From NCBI GenBank assembly GCA_963708905.1, contig CAVPUV010000060.1, positions 1 through 64,000 on the forward strand: 64,000 bases of DNA, given 5' to 3'. This document shows, one piece after another, positions 52,683 to 62,161 of the stretch (position 1 is the stretch's first letter; the number at the start of each line of letters is the position of its first letter). The notes under the pieces are model-generated. The model was not told the origin of the DNA. It made no database searches and saw nothing but the letters and a program-made list of their open reading frames with translations. The DNA is from SHZL01 sp963708905 (lineage in GTDB: Bacteria; Pseudomonadota; Gammaproteobacteria; Xanthomonadales; SZUA-36). Both the position numbers and the translations under genes were made by a program.

Positions 52683-53441
52683 CCGGCAGCGGTTTGGCTT
52701 ACTGTCGCTGTGCCGCGATCCAGCGGTCGATGTTGGCTTCCAGTATGTCGAGCGGCAGCGACCCGTTTTGCAGTACCTCGGCATGGAATTGGCGGATGTC
52801 GAACTTGGCGCCCAGTGCTGCGGTGGCGCGCTGGCGCAATTCCTGCAGCTTGAGTTCGCCAATCTTGTAGGCCAGCGCCTGGCCGGGGACGGCGATGTAG
52901 CGCTCGGCTTCGGCGATCGCGTCGACATCGGTGACCGCCGAGTTGTCGTGCATATAGTCGATCACCTGTTCCCGGGTCCAGTCCTTGCTGTGCAGACCAG
53001 TGTCGACCACCAGCCGCACCGCGCGCCACAGCTCACCCTGCAGGCGGCCGAAGTACAGGTAAGGATCGGTGTAGACGCCGAGTTCCTTGCCCAGCGATTC
53101 GGCATACAACCCCCAGCCTTCGGCAAACGCGGTCTCGCCGCCATAAAGGCGGAATGCCGGCACCCCGGTCAGTTCCTGCTGGATGGCGATCTGGAAATGA
53201 TGGCCGGGGATCGCCTCGTGCAGGAACAGGTCCTCCATATCCCAGGTCTTGCGGCTGGGCAGGTCAAAGGTGTTGACGTAAAAAATACCCGGCCGCGAGC
53301 CGTCCGCGCTGGGCGGGAAATACTGGCCACCGGCCATGGCTTCGGCGCGGTAGGGCTCGACCGGGCGAATCTCGAAACCGGCCTTGGGAACCACCGAGAA
53401 CAGTTCGGGAGTCCTGGCGTCGATGCGAGCGCGCAGGGCGT
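52683..53441 (+). repeat. Direct repeat D, copy 1
   Basis: 759 bp matching 60225-60983 without gaps, with about five substitutions by my count. This is a more recent duplication than repeat T. Confidence 0.92.
52699..53441 (-). pseudogene. DUF885 protein, 3' fragment
   Basis: The C-terminal 245 or so residues of a DUF885 protein, including the zinc-type HEAIPGHHFQ motif. It begins abruptly at 53441, where the full-length gene at 60241 continues. The few residues fused upstream (to 53496) are unrelated. It has no signal peptide and no N-terminal domain. Confidence 0.9.
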
Positions 53442-53517
53442 CGGGAGTGAAGGGTCGGACCAGGATATCCTTTTGATATTCTTGTCGAACAATCAATAAT
53501 AGAAGGTCTTTTTCAAC

Positions 53518-54078
53518 TTAGAAGCCCGATTTCGCAGCAGAAAGTGTGGTGGTAACACCACCAGAGTCCTGAATCAGGAATGTATGGTCAGATTCTTTTG
53601 CAATCGGTCTATGATAGGCCCGAGCACCGAGTAGGGACTTGACCCGATCAACGTATGTTTCAGACCCAACTGCCACGGACTCTGTCCAAACAGGTTCGCG
53701 TTCAGGTTTTCCATTTTTCAAGCAGTTTTCCACCCAATACTTATGCGCTGTCCTGAAAGCTTCAGCACTTGGAATGTTGGTTAAGTCACTCAGAGTTTGC
53801 CGGTCGATAATCCTGTACCGATGAGGTGGCGACTGTATTTCGCGAAAACCACAAACGTTCCAATGGGCAGGATGATCGACAACTCTTGCCCTCACCATGT
53901 TCAAGTCGATGTACACAAGACACCGAACTGACAGGCCATATCTTTTACAGACTTGAAACAGCCAATACTTCCAGCGCAAACGGTCACGTTCAAACTTCAG
54001 AAGAAACTTCTGGTCATGACATCGGTGAGTGATGTGCCAAACGGCATCGGACAGATAGAAGCGATTGGCTCTGGGCAT
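53518..54078 (-). pseudogene. REP-associated tyrosine transposase (RAYT), internally deleted
   Basis: The N-terminus MPRANRFYLSDAVWHITHRC and the later RCLVYIDLNMVRA, then VWTESVAVGSETYVDRVKSLLG, are RAYT (Y1_Tnp/IS200-like). Between GLSV and RCLVYIDLN about 70 residues are missing, including the SNHIHLL (HUH) metal-binding motif. The remaining frame is open to 53518 but cannot be an active transposase. A 6-bp hairpin (GTGGTG/CACCAC) lies near its 3' end at 53547-53562. Confidence 0.85.
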
Positions 54079-54163
54079 GACAGAAGGACCTGGCTAAGAC
54101 TTGGTTAATAGGGTTCAAAAAGAGGTGTTTAACTATCGGAAAGCCTCCTGATTTGAGTATTTG

Positions 54164-54192
54164 TTGACATAAAAACAAGGTCAAGTAATAAT
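54164..54192 (+). promoter_or_regulatory. Sigma-70 type promoter of the TonB receptor
   Basis: A perfect -35 TTGACA (54164-54169) is followed after 16-17 bases by TAATAA/AATAAT (54186-54192). The leader is AT-rich, and GGCGGAGG lies six bases before the ATG at 54246. Confidence 0.65.
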
Positions 54193-54245
54193 ACAACCAT
54201 AATCACACGAATATAGACATTTATGACCTAAAGGCGGAGGAAACC

Positions 54246-56588
54246 ATGCATACGTATAGAAAAAAAGTAAGCAGTAGTGTCAAAGCTATAAGTTCTCATC
54301 CGGACGGTGCACATCATAGTTCCGCTTTGTGCTGCTTATTCGTGTTGATCGTCATGCCCACGTTGGTAATGTCAGCGGACAGTCGAATACTGGAAGAGGT
54401 CGTTGTAACGGCTACAAAGCGTGGCACTACGGCGTTGCAGGACACGCCAGAGGCAATTCAGGCAATTGATGGAAAGACGCTCAAAGCTATGGGGGCACAA
54501 ACATTTATAGATTTCGCACTTTCGGTGCCCAGCTTGCAATATCAGGATCTGGGACCCGGTGATAAGGAGTACGTCATCCGTGGTATCAATTCGTCCGGGC
54601 CCTCGACAGTTGGGGTCTATTATGACGAAGCCGTAATTACAGGATCCAATAAAGAAGATGGTGGCGGCCGTAACGCCGATATAAAGCTTTACGATTTAGA
54701 GCGGATTGAAGTCCTGAAGGGACCACAAGGTACATTGTACGGCGCCAACTCAATGGCAGGTACGATTCGTTTCGTTACCAACAAGCCCAATCTCGAGAAA
54801 TTCGAAGGCTATGTAGATGGTACATTCTCCTCCACTAATAATGGTGGGGAGAACTATGATGTTAATGCCATGCTCAATTTTCCGATTGTTGAAGGATTGC
54901 TCGGTGTGCGCGTAGTTGGTTGGGTCAATGACGAAAGCGGGTTTATAGATGCCGTGCGCATTCCATCCGGGCGCCGGGAAAATATCAATACAGACAATAC
55001 GGAGGGTGGTCGGATTACCTTCCGTTTGACGCCCTCTGAAAATCTGGTCCTTACGGCCTCGGCCACGGTACAAAACTTGAAATCAAATGGCTCCTCACGT
55101 TTCACGCCAGAGGGCCAAAATAGCTTTGATTTATCGACGCTCGGGTTCCCGTCTGTACCAGGCGGTGATCTGATTAATACCGATATCGCACAAAGTCCAT
55201 GGGATGAAGATTTGCAGGTATACGGCCTCGTTGGTGAGTACAATACGACATTCGGAGTTTTGACAGCAACGACGAACTACTTCAAGCGGGACATCACCTT
55301 CTTATTCGATACATCACCATTTCTGGCTGCCAATCCGGGTTTCCAGGATGTCTTTCCGTTTCCCTTTACTTCGCGTGAGCCCCGCGATCGCACCGTCTGG
55401 TCAAGTGAGATCCGGTTTGCATCGGATTTGAAGGGGCCATTGCAGTTTGTTGTCGGTGGCTTCTACCAGGAAGATGACATTGATTTCACAGTAGAGACTC
55501 TTCGCATCAATGATTTCGGTCTGCCACGTGGGCCATTCAGCAGTCTGGACTCTGATGATGCAGTTACTAATTTTCCGGATGGCAACACGCTCTTTGGCCG
55601 AATTAATAACTCGTCTACCGAGCAGCTTGCTTTTTTTGGTGAGGTCACATTTGATATTACTGACAAACTTACCGCGTTGGCAGGTGTCCGGTATTTCGAT
55701 TCGACTCTCAAGGCCGAGGAATTCGTTACACATCCCTTTTTCGGATTTGGTGGTCCTCCCGATTTTGTTGTCTCGCACACCAGGGACACAGGAAACAAAA
55801 CCACGGTGAAGTTCAATCTGGCTTATACGCTGACAGATGATATCCTCGTCTATGCAACGGCATCACAGGGTTTTCGTGTTGGTGGACTCAATCCCGCCGA
55901 CCTCCCATTTGCTGGGGGTGAGATTCCACGAGGGTTTGGTCCCGACGAGCTGTGGAATTATGAGCTTGGCGTCAAAAGCGAATTTATGGATGGCAAAGCC
56001 CGCGTTAACCTTGCCGGTTACCACATTGATTGGAAAGATCTACAACTTGAGTCGCGGACCTCGGACGGTATCTTTCCCTTCATATCCAACTTTGGTAAAG
56101 CCGAAGTCGACGGTTTGGAATTCGAGACACAGTTCCTGCCAACTGACCAGTTAGAGTTGAGCATTAACGGATCGTACCAGCGCGCCAAACTGACGGAGGA
56201 TACTCCGGATACAGGTAATCCCGCCACGCGGGGACTAAGCGGAGACCGTATTCCCAATATTCCAAGATTCCAAGGGCATTTTACGGCAGATTATTCTGTA
56301 CCCATTAGTGGACTGTTCACGGGCCATTTACGTACCGACCTATCGTATCGCGGCAAAGCTAAAACTGAATTCAGTTCTGCTCACCCATTCAACGTTAACC
56401 TTAACGATTTCATTTTGGTCAACCTTCGCGCAAGTCTCGAATCTGACCAGTGGACAGTTACAGTATTCGCCGATAATGTGACCGACAAAAGGGCCCAGCT
56501 TGATGCCATCAATTCAGAGCAGGATGGTATTGCTCTGTTAACGAACAGGCCGCGGACAATTGGCGTTTCGGTGAACCGAAAATTCTAA
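54246..56588 (+). CDS. TonB-dependent receptor of the second catabolic module
   Basis: A 780-residue receptor. A signal segment (LCCLFVLIVMPTLVMSA, about residues 28-44) precedes LEEVVVTATKRG (TonB box), FIDFALSVPSLQYQD, IEVLKGPQGTLYGANSMAG (plug) and a barrel ending in NRPRTIGVSVNRKF. Its plug most resembles that of the receptor at 31939. Codon choice is less GC-rich than the core genes, which suggests separate acquisition. It stands upstream of DUF3830 and BASS transporter genes that may handle the same ligand. Confidence 0.93.
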   Translation: MHTYRKKVSSSVKAISSHPDGAHHSSALCCLFVLIVMPTLVMSADSRILEEVVVTATKRGTTALQDTPEAIQAIDGKTLKAMGAQTFIDFALSVPSLQYQDLGPGDKEYVIRGINSSGPSTVGVYYDEAVITGSNKEDGGGRNADIKLYDLERIEVLKGPQGTLYGANSMAGTIRFVTNKPNLEKFEGYVDGTFSSTNNGGENYDVNAMLNFPIVEGLLGVRVVGWVNDESGFIDAVRIPSGRRENINTDNTEGGRITFRLTPSENLVLTASATVQNLKSNGSSRFTPEGQNSFDLSTLGFPSVPGGDLINTDIAQSPWDEDLQVYGLVGEYNTTFGVLTATTNYFKRDITFLFDTSPFLAANPGFQDVFPFPFTSREPRDRTVWSSEIRFASDLKGPLQFVVGGFYQEDDIDFTVETLRINDFGLPRGPFSSLDSDDAVTNFPDGNTLFGRINNSSTEQLAFFGEVTFDITDKLTALAGVRYFDSTLKAEEFVTHPFFGFGGPPDFVVSHTRDTGNKTTVKFNLAYTLTDDILVYATASQGFRVGGLNPADLPFAGGEIPRGFGPDELWNYELGVKSEFMDGKARVNLAGYHIDWKDLQLESRTSDGIFPFISNFGKAEVDGLEFETQFLPTDQLELSINGSYQRAKLTEDTPDTGNPATRGLSGDRIPNIPRFQGHFTADYSVPISGLFTGHLRTDLSYRGKAKTEFSSAHPFNVNLNDFILVNLRASLESDQWTVTVFADNVTDKRAQLDAINSEQDGIALLTNRPRTIGVSVNRKF

Positions 56589-56758
56589 CACCCGCGCGAA
56601 ACAAAGTGGGGCTTTACGTGGCTGGCTGGCTGGCCAGCGGGACCGTCGGAAGTAATGGAACGCGTCTGTGACATAATCGAAAAAGGGAGGCGTTGCAATT
56701 AGACGCCTTGGTTGTGGCTGCCGGCCGCTATCGACTCGAATCGGGAAAAGTGAGAGTA

Positions 56759-57244
56759 ATGATGCGGCAGATTCTGTTCAGTGAGCCAGTCTCCAAACTT
56801 TCGACCAGATGTCAATTACTGGAGGAAGAGGCACCGTTATCCGCCGAATTCCTCTGGCAACTGGCGCAGGTCAGACCGACCTTCGAGGCCATGCATGCCA
56901 TCTGGACCGGTCCGGAACTGTCCTGCCCGCTGCCCGCGAGCGTGCTTCCCGATTTCCTGTCCCGGTGCACGATTCCCGAAGAGAATGCCACTTCTTTTCC
57001 CGACCAGGGGGAGATTGTTCTGACCAGTGTTACAGCCCGGTCGATCAAAGGTCTGCCGCTGAAAAATTTTTTTGATATCGGGTTGTTTTACGACTCAGGC
57101 GGTAGATTGCTGATGCCGTTCGGCTGGATCAGGGCCAATGTATGCGCCAAAGTCTTGACGGAGGATTTTGAATCCTTTCAGGCCGGTATGAAAACCATTC
57201 GGCGCAATGGCGTTTGCAGAATTACAATCGAGCCGGTTGCATGA
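56759..57244 (+). CDS. DUF3830-like protein
   Basis: A 161-residue protein if ATG 56759 is used; a TTG at 56693 is two bases after GGGAGG and is an alternative. The segments CQLLEEEAPLSAEFLWQL, ENATSFPDQGEIVL and GLFYDSGGRLLMPFGWIRAN match DUF3830, a cyclophilin-like family found near amidohydrolase and transport genes. Function is unknown. It precedes the BASS transporter by 54 bases. Confidence 0.65.
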   Translation: MMRQILFSEPVSKLSTRCQLLEEEAPLSAEFLWQLAQVRPTFEAMHAIWTGPELSCPLPASVLPDFLSRCTIPEENATSFPDQGEIVLTSVTARSIKGLPLKNFFDIGLFYDSGGRLLMPFGWIRANVCAKVLTEDFESFQAGMKTIRRNGVCRITIEPVA

Positions 57245-57298
57245 ACCTGACGTAACGGCTTTGGCATCACTTCAGGGAAACTGATCAAGGGCATTTTC

Positions 57299-58180
57299 AT
57301 GACGCTCATAGATAACGTTTTGTTACCGACCTCACTTTGGCTGATCATGTTCTCAATGGGACTCAGCCTCATCATCGATGATTTTCGGCGCGTGATCAGC
57401 AACCGTCGCGCGCTGGTCGTTGGCGTTGCCAGCATGATGATCGTGCCACCGCTGACCGGAATCATCCTGGCCTCCATGTTCGCGCCTACCCCTGCATTGA
57501 CGGTAGGGTTCATTCTGCTTGCAACCTGCCCTGGCGGGATGCTTTCAAATTTGATGACCGATATTGCGAAAGGTGATCTCGCGCTCTCTCTTTCCTTGAC
57601 CATTGTCGTCAGTATGATTTATATATTGATCGTTCCCTTTTATGCCCAACTTGCGTTGCTGTATATTATGGGCGCCGAGGAACAAGTGAGAGTGCCGCTC
57701 ACCGATTTCATCTGGAAGATATTCAGTATCACGCTCATCCCAGTGAGCCTTGGGGTGTTCGTTCGCGCCCGGAAACCCGGGTTTGCCAACCGGATCAAGG
57801 TCTTCGTGAAAATCGGGGGCACGTCGCTTCTGGTGTTTGCGTTTGGTTCCATCCTGCTGAGCCAAGTTCCGGTTCTGCGCGAACATTTCAACAGCCTGTT
57901 CGGGATAACACTTGGGATGAACGTCTTGAACCTGTCTGCGGCAATCGCTTTGAGCACTGGCTTTGCGCTCATACCACGGCAGAGAGTGGCGGTCGCTATC
58001 GAGCACCTGATCCGGCAGGAGGGAACTGCAATCTACATTGCGGTAACGATCGTGGGCAGCCGGGAAATGTCCTTGCCCATGATCATGAATACGCCGGTGG
58101 CGCTGCTCGTATGCATTCTTTTTGTGCTGTTCTCGAGGCGCTCCTTGTCTGAATACGAAGCAGAAGAAGCCAGGATATAA
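57299..58180 (+). CDS. Bile acid:sodium symporter family (BASS) transporter
   Basis: A 293-residue membrane protein with about nine or ten hydrophobic segments. The motifs FSMGLSLIIDDF, ATCPGGMLSNLMTDIAKGD and the second unwound-helix region near TGFALIPRQ are BASS-type. Substrates in the family include bile acids, pantoate and keto acids. Its stop overlaps the MarR start by one base (58180), so the pair is coupled. Confidence 0.9.
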   Translation: MTLIDNVLLPTSLWLIMFSMGLSLIIDDFRRVISNRRALVVGVASMMIVPPLTGIILASMFAPTPALTVGFILLATCPGGMLSNLMTDIAKGDLALSLSLTIVVSMIYILIVPFYAQLALLYIMGAEEQVRVPLTDFIWKIFSITLIPVSLGVFVRARKPGFANRIKVFVKIGGTSLLVFAFGSILLSQVPVLREHFNSLFGITLGMNVLNLSAAIALSTGFALIPRQRVAVAIEHLIRQEGTAIYIAVTIVGSREMSLPMIMNTPVALLVCILFVLFSRRSLSEYEAEEARI

Positions 58181-58671
58181 TGCCTGATACAAAATCAAAA
58201 CAATTACCCAGACACCTTGACCCGGCGGACGCGGAATTCGATCTGTTTCTGTCGCCGTTCTATCTGATTGCGCATGCCGATTTCAAGTTTCACGAAGACC
58301 TGGATATAGCGATCGCCAAGTTTGGCCTGGACAGAACTACCTACAGGTTGTTGACCATACTGATGCGGCGCAGTCCGATCAATATCAAGAATCTCTCTTC
58401 CTTCGCGATGCTCAAGCGGTCGACAGCCAGCCGGGCACTGATGCGCATGCGCCGGGAGGGCTGGGTGGAACACAGCCTTAATACGGAAGACAACCGGATC
58501 ACCGATGTCTATCTTACTGCGGCTGGACGGGAACTGGCGGAGAAGGCGATGCGCCTCGGTAGTCGACAATTACAAAAGGCCGTTCAAGGCCTGGATGAAC
58601 GGCAGATAGAGGAACTAGTAACTCTGCTGCAAAATCTGGTTCACAACCTCAGCAAACTGGCCATCGAATAA
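58180..58671 (+). CDS. MarR-family transcriptional regulator
   Basis: A 163-residue winged-helix protein: RTTYRLLTILMRRSPINIKN, LKRSTASRALMRMRREGWVE and the wing NTEDNRITDVYLTAAGREL. It probably senses the transported compound and controls this small module. It follows the transporter directly and is followed by a hairpin terminator. Confidence 0.92.
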   Translation: MPDTKSKQLPRHLDPADAEFDLFLSPFYLIAHADFKFHEDLDIAIAKFGLDRTTYRLLTILMRRSPINIKNLSSFAMLKRSTASRALMRMRREGWVEHSLNTEDNRITDVYLTAAGRELAEKAMRLGSRQLQKAVQGLDERQIEELVTLLQNLVHNLSKLAIE

Positions 58672-58722
58672 AAGCCGCATAAATGCCCTGAAAGTCTCGC
58701 GACTAATAATGTGTCACATCAT

Positions 58723-58750
58723 GCCGGGCAGTTGCCCGGCTTGTTACTAA
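58723..58750 (+). terminator. Probable intrinsic terminator after marR gene
   Basis: GCCGGGC and GCCCGGC form a 7-bp GC stem with an AGTT loop (58723-58740), followed by the T-rich TTGTTACTAAATTTT. The T run is imperfect. Confidence 0.5.
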
Positions 58751-58773
58751 ATTTTCAAATTTCGGAATCACCC

Positions 58774-60099
58774 ATGAGAATTGCACGAGACATATCAGAA
58801 GCTCCTCGAAATTCCCTTTGGGAAGGAACAGCTGCAGCCGGGCCTAGGCTTGAACCTTTAGTTGGAGATCTGAAGACAGATGTTGCGGTCATTGGGGCGG
58901 GTGTTGCCGGACTTTCGACCGCGCTTCACCTTGCGGAAGGTGGGATGTCTGTCGCCGTTGTCGAGGCCGATGATGTGGGTGCCGGTGCTACCGGCAAAAG
59001 CGGAGGCCTGCTTGCACCGGATATGATCCGGCATACCCCTTCGGAACTCGAACGTCTTCTCGGGCAGGAGCGGGGTTCTCGGCTGGTTCATTTGATTGGT
59101 TCTTCCGCGCACCGGTGTTTCGATCTGATTGAAAAACACGACCTCGCCTGCGATGCCAGCCAGGGCGGCTTCTGGACTCCCGCTCACAATCAGGGCATGG
59201 CGGCGGTTCTGGAAAGACGCTCGCTGGAATGGAGTCAGAGGGGCTTCAATGTAAGCTACGTACCCGGCACGGAAACAGTTTCCAGTCTGGGGACAGACCG
59301 GTATTGCGGAGCGATCCGGTTTGCCGATGGAGGGACCTTGAATCCTCTGGCCTTCAGTAGGAGCCTTGCCAAGGCCGCCTTGCGGTATGGTGCCAGCATT
59401 CACGTTCGAAGTCCGGTAAGGAAATTGGAACGCCGGGTTGATGGTTGGCGCTTGAAAACAGATCAGGGTGCACTTAACGCCGAGCATGTCATATTGGCGG
59501 CGAACGGCGGCAATGCGGATCTGCATCCCGGATTACGGCGCACTGTCTTGCCTCTAGATGTTATTGAGTTTGCAACCACACCATTGTCCGCGGGTCAGCA
59601 ATCCGCAATACTGCATCGGGGGGTCTCTTTCACCGACAAGCAGTCTTATATATTCACAGCACGCTATGATGCAGTGGGACGGTTGATTTCTGCTTTTCCC
59701 GACTTTCTGGTCCGGCGCAGTGAGAACGCTTTGGTTAAGGAAGCCAGCCACCGGCTCGAACAGTATTTCCCGCTTCTTGCAGGGATGTCGATCGAATATT
59801 TATGGAAAGGCAGAGCATGGATTCATCCTCATCTGTTGCCAAAGGTGTATAAATTGGGCACGGGCGCATTTGCTATTCAGGCCTGTAATGGCCGGGGATT
59901 GGCCGCCAATGTTGTTCTAGGCAAGGAGATGGCTTCGGCATTATTGCAGCGGGATCTGGCTTCCCTGTCAGTTCTTCCCGAAACTCCCGTGCCGATCCGT
60001 GGCCACTGTCTGACACAATATGTACCTTCTGCATTGATGCTGTTGGCCTTCATTCGCAATCGAATAGGTCAGCCGTCCAGAAGCCGGGCCGCCCGGTAA
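58774..60099 (+). CDS. DAO-type FAD oxidoreductase (gamma-glutamylputrescine oxidase-like)
   Basis: A 441-residue flavoprotein from ATG 58774. It has VAVIGAGVAGLSTALHLAEGG (ADP-binding fold, split), VEADDVGAGATGKSGGLLAPD (FAD-binding as in PuuB-type oxidases), FADGGTLNPLAFSRSLAKAA and YLWKGRAWIHPHLLPKVY. It would oxidise an amine or amino acid. It lies downstream of the terminator-like hairpin, so it may have its own promoter. The gene ends 28 bases before repeat T copy 3. Confidence 0.85.
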   Translation: MRIARDISEAPRNSLWEGTAAAGPRLEPLVGDLKTDVAVIGAGVAGLSTALHLAEGGMSVAVVEADDVGAGATGKSGGLLAPDMIRHTPSELERLLGQERGSRLVHLIGSSAHRCFDLIEKHDLACDASQGGFWTPAHNQGMAAVLERRSLEWSQRGFNVSYVPGTETVSSLGTDRYCGAIRFADGGTLNPLAFSRSLAKAALRYGASIHVRSPVRKLERRVDGWRLKTDQGALNAEHVILAANGGNADLHPGLRRTVLPLDVIEFATTPLSAGQQSAILHRGVSFTDKQSYIFTARYDAVGRLISAFPDFLVRRSENALVKEASHRLEQYFPLLAGMSIEYLWKGRAWIHPHLLPKVYKLGTGAFAIQACNGRGLAANVVLGKEMASALLQRDLASLSVLPETPVPIRGHCLTQYVPSALMLLAFIRNRIGQPSRSRAAR

Positions 60100-60126
60100 A
60101 AAATGGAGACCCCCGATTCAGCTGAT

Positions 60127-60214
60127 GCCGACGAAGCCAACACCGACGTTTCCACCTACCGCCTGCTGGGCACGTCTTTCTGGTTGCGCCTCAATCTGTG
60201 GTTATGAATTTCCC
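60127..60214 (+). repeat. Direct repeat T, copy 3 (short)
   Basis: 88 bp matching the last 27 codons of the TonB receptor (10381-10459) and the bases just after. At GAATTTCCC it agrees with copy 2, not copy 1, so copies 2 and 3 share a more recent origin. It is followed ten bases later by repeat D copy 2. Confidence 0.85.
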
Positions 60215-60224
60215 CTGAGCCCGT

Positions 60225-60983
60225 CCGGCAGCGGTTTGGCTTACTGTCGCTGCGCCGCGATCCAGCGGTCGATGTTGGCTTCCAGTATGTCGAGCGGCAG
60301 CGACCCGTTTTGCAGTACCTCGGCATGGAATTGGCGGATGTCGAACTTGGCGCCCAGTGCTGCGGTGGCGCGCTGGCGCAATTCCTGCAGCTTGAGTTCG
60401 CCAATCTTGTAGGCCAGCGCCTGGCCGGGGACGGCGATGTAGCGCTCGGCTTCGGCGATCGCGTCGACATCGGTGACCGCCGAGTTGTCGTGCATATAGT
60501 CGATCACCTGTTCCCGGGTCCAGTCCTTGCTGTGCAGACCGGTGTCGACCACCAGCCGCACCGCGCGCCACAGCTCACCCTGCAGGCGGCCGAAGTACAG
60601 GTAAGGATCGGTGTAGACGCCGAGTTCCTTGCCCAGCGACTCGGCATACAGCCCCCAGCCTTCGGCAAACGCGGTCTCGCCGCCATAAAGGCGGAATGCC
60701 GGCACCCCGGTCAGTTCCTGCTGGATGGCGATCTGGAAATGATGGCCGGGGATCGCCTCGTGCAGGAACAGGTCCTCCATATCCCAGGTCTTGCGGCTGG
60801 GCAGATCAAAGGTGTTGACGTAAAAAATACCCGGCCGCGAGCCGTCCGCGCTGGGCGGGAAATACTGGCCACCGGCCATGGCTTCGGCGCGGTAGGGCTC
60901 GACCGGGCGAATCTCGAAACCGGCCTTGGGAACCACCGAGAACAGTTCGGGAGTCCTGGCGTCGATGCGAGCGCGCAGGGCGT
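60225..60983 (+). repeat. Direct repeat D, copy 2
   Basis: The 3' 743 bases of the intact DUF885 gene plus 16 bases beyond its stop codon; partner of 52683-53441. Confidence 0.92.
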
Positions 60984-62070
60984 TGTAGGCATCCAGCAAG
61001 GCGCTCTCGCTGGTGAACTCGAATTGCGGGTCGGTGGTCATGAAATGGAAGAAGTCCCGCAGCTCGCCCTTAAACCCGACCTGCTCCATCACCGCATGCA
61101 TCTCGCCGTGGATGCGCGCCACTTCGTTCAGGCCGATCTGGTGGATCGCTGCCGGGGTGAGGTCGGTGGTGGTCCGGGTCTTGACCAGATAAGCATACCA
61201 GGCGGCGCCGTCGGGCAGCGCCGCCAGAGAAACCGTGTCACGGCAGGCCGGCAAATACTCATCGGCGATGTAGTCGCGCAGCCGTTGATAGGCCGGCACC
61301 AGTTCCGTGCTGATCAGGTTGCGGTAGGCGGCGCTCAACCGGGTCTTGTCGTCGTCGCTGAAATCGGCCGGCAGATGACGGATAGGTCCCCAGAATACGC
61401 TGTCTTCAGGCTCGCCCTTGATCACCGCGTCGAGCTGCGGCAGCACTTTGAGCATCAGCACCTTGGGCTGAACCACCCCGGCCTTGACACCTTCGCGCAT
61501 ATTGGCGATGGCCTGGTCGAACAGCGCCGGGATCGCCGCGCCACGCTGCAGCCAGTGGTCGTAATCGGTCACGGTCTGGAACGGTTGGGCGCTGCTGCCC
61601 GAGCCCAGCATCGGCAGGAAACTGGTCAGACTGCTGAACTGGTCGACCGGCAACATCCAGTCGGGAAAACGTTCGCCCTCCAGCGCCAGTTGGCGTTCGC
61701 GCACGAAGATGTCATAGCTGATCCGCGCCTGGCCTGCGAGCGCACTGGCGTCTACTGCCTGCACTCGTTCCAGCCATTGCTGGTTGAAATCGTGTGTTTG
61801 CTGGCGGAATCCGGCGCTTAAAAAATTGGGCAGCCGGTCGTTGTAGCGGGTGTCGCCGATGAACGTGGCCTGGATCGGGCTGAGCTGGAGTGACTCCTCC
61901 CAGAAATCGGCGTAGAGCTGATCCAATTGCGCCTCGATGGCGGCAACATCGACTGCGCTCCGGGCCGGCGCCACAGCGTCCGTCGCGGGGGTCGTGGAAT
62001 CGGCGGAATCGCCGCAGGCAGACAGGAAAACAGCAACAAACAGGACCAGTGCAAACCAATGCAATTTCAT
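60241..62070 (-). CDS. DUF885 family lipoprotein (putative metallopeptidase)
   Basis: A 609-residue exported protein from ATG 62070 with a lipobox (FVAVFLSAC, Cys about residue 19). The C-terminal half carries LFLHEAIPGHHFQIAIQQEL, a zinc-type HExxxxH motif, and ETAFAEGWGLYAESLG, the third-ligand segment. DUF885 members resemble M32-like peptidases and act on peptides in the periplasm. It is the full-length parent of the fragment at 52699. It ends ten bases or so from repeat T copy 3. Confidence 0.9.
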   Translation of the reverse strand: MKLHWFALVLFVAVFLSACGDSADSTTPATDAVAPARSAVDVAAIEAQLDQLYADFWEESLQLSPIQATFIGDTRYNDRLPNFLSAGFRQQTHDFNQQWLERVQAVDASALAGQARISYDIFVRERQLALEGERFPDWMLPVDQFSSLTSFLPMLGSGSSAQPFQTVTDYDHWLQRGAAIPALFDQAIANMREGVKAGVVQPKVLMLKVLPQLDAVIKGEPEDSVFWGPIRHLPADFSDDDKTRLSAAYRNLISTELVPAYQRLRDYIADEYLPACRDTVSLAALPDGAAWYAYLVKTRTTTDLTPAAIHQIGLNEVARIHGEMHAVMEQVGFKGELRDFFHFMTTDPQFEFTSESALLDAYNALRARIDARTPELFSVVPKAGFEIRPVEPYRAEAMAGGQYFPPSADGSRPGIFYVNTFDLPSRKTWDMEDLFLHEAIPGHHFQIAIQQELTGVPAFRLYGGETAFAEGWGLYAESLGKELGVYTDPYLYFGRLQGELWRAVRLVVDTGLHSKDWTREQVIDYMHDNSAVTDVDAIAEAERYIAVPGQALAYKIGELKLQELRQRATAALGAKFDIRQFHAEVLQNGSLPLDILEANIDRWIAAQRQ

Positions 62071-62161
62071 AACGACCTCGAGGTGATTGCTTTCCGGGTT
62101 CAAGACGATGGGTAATGGGCGCAGTTTGCACCTCGCCGCCGGCGGTGACAAGCGCCAGAAG

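Noticed and set aside
60310..61821. 503-codon open frame on the plus strand
   Set aside because: Antisense to the intact DUF885 lipoprotein gene.
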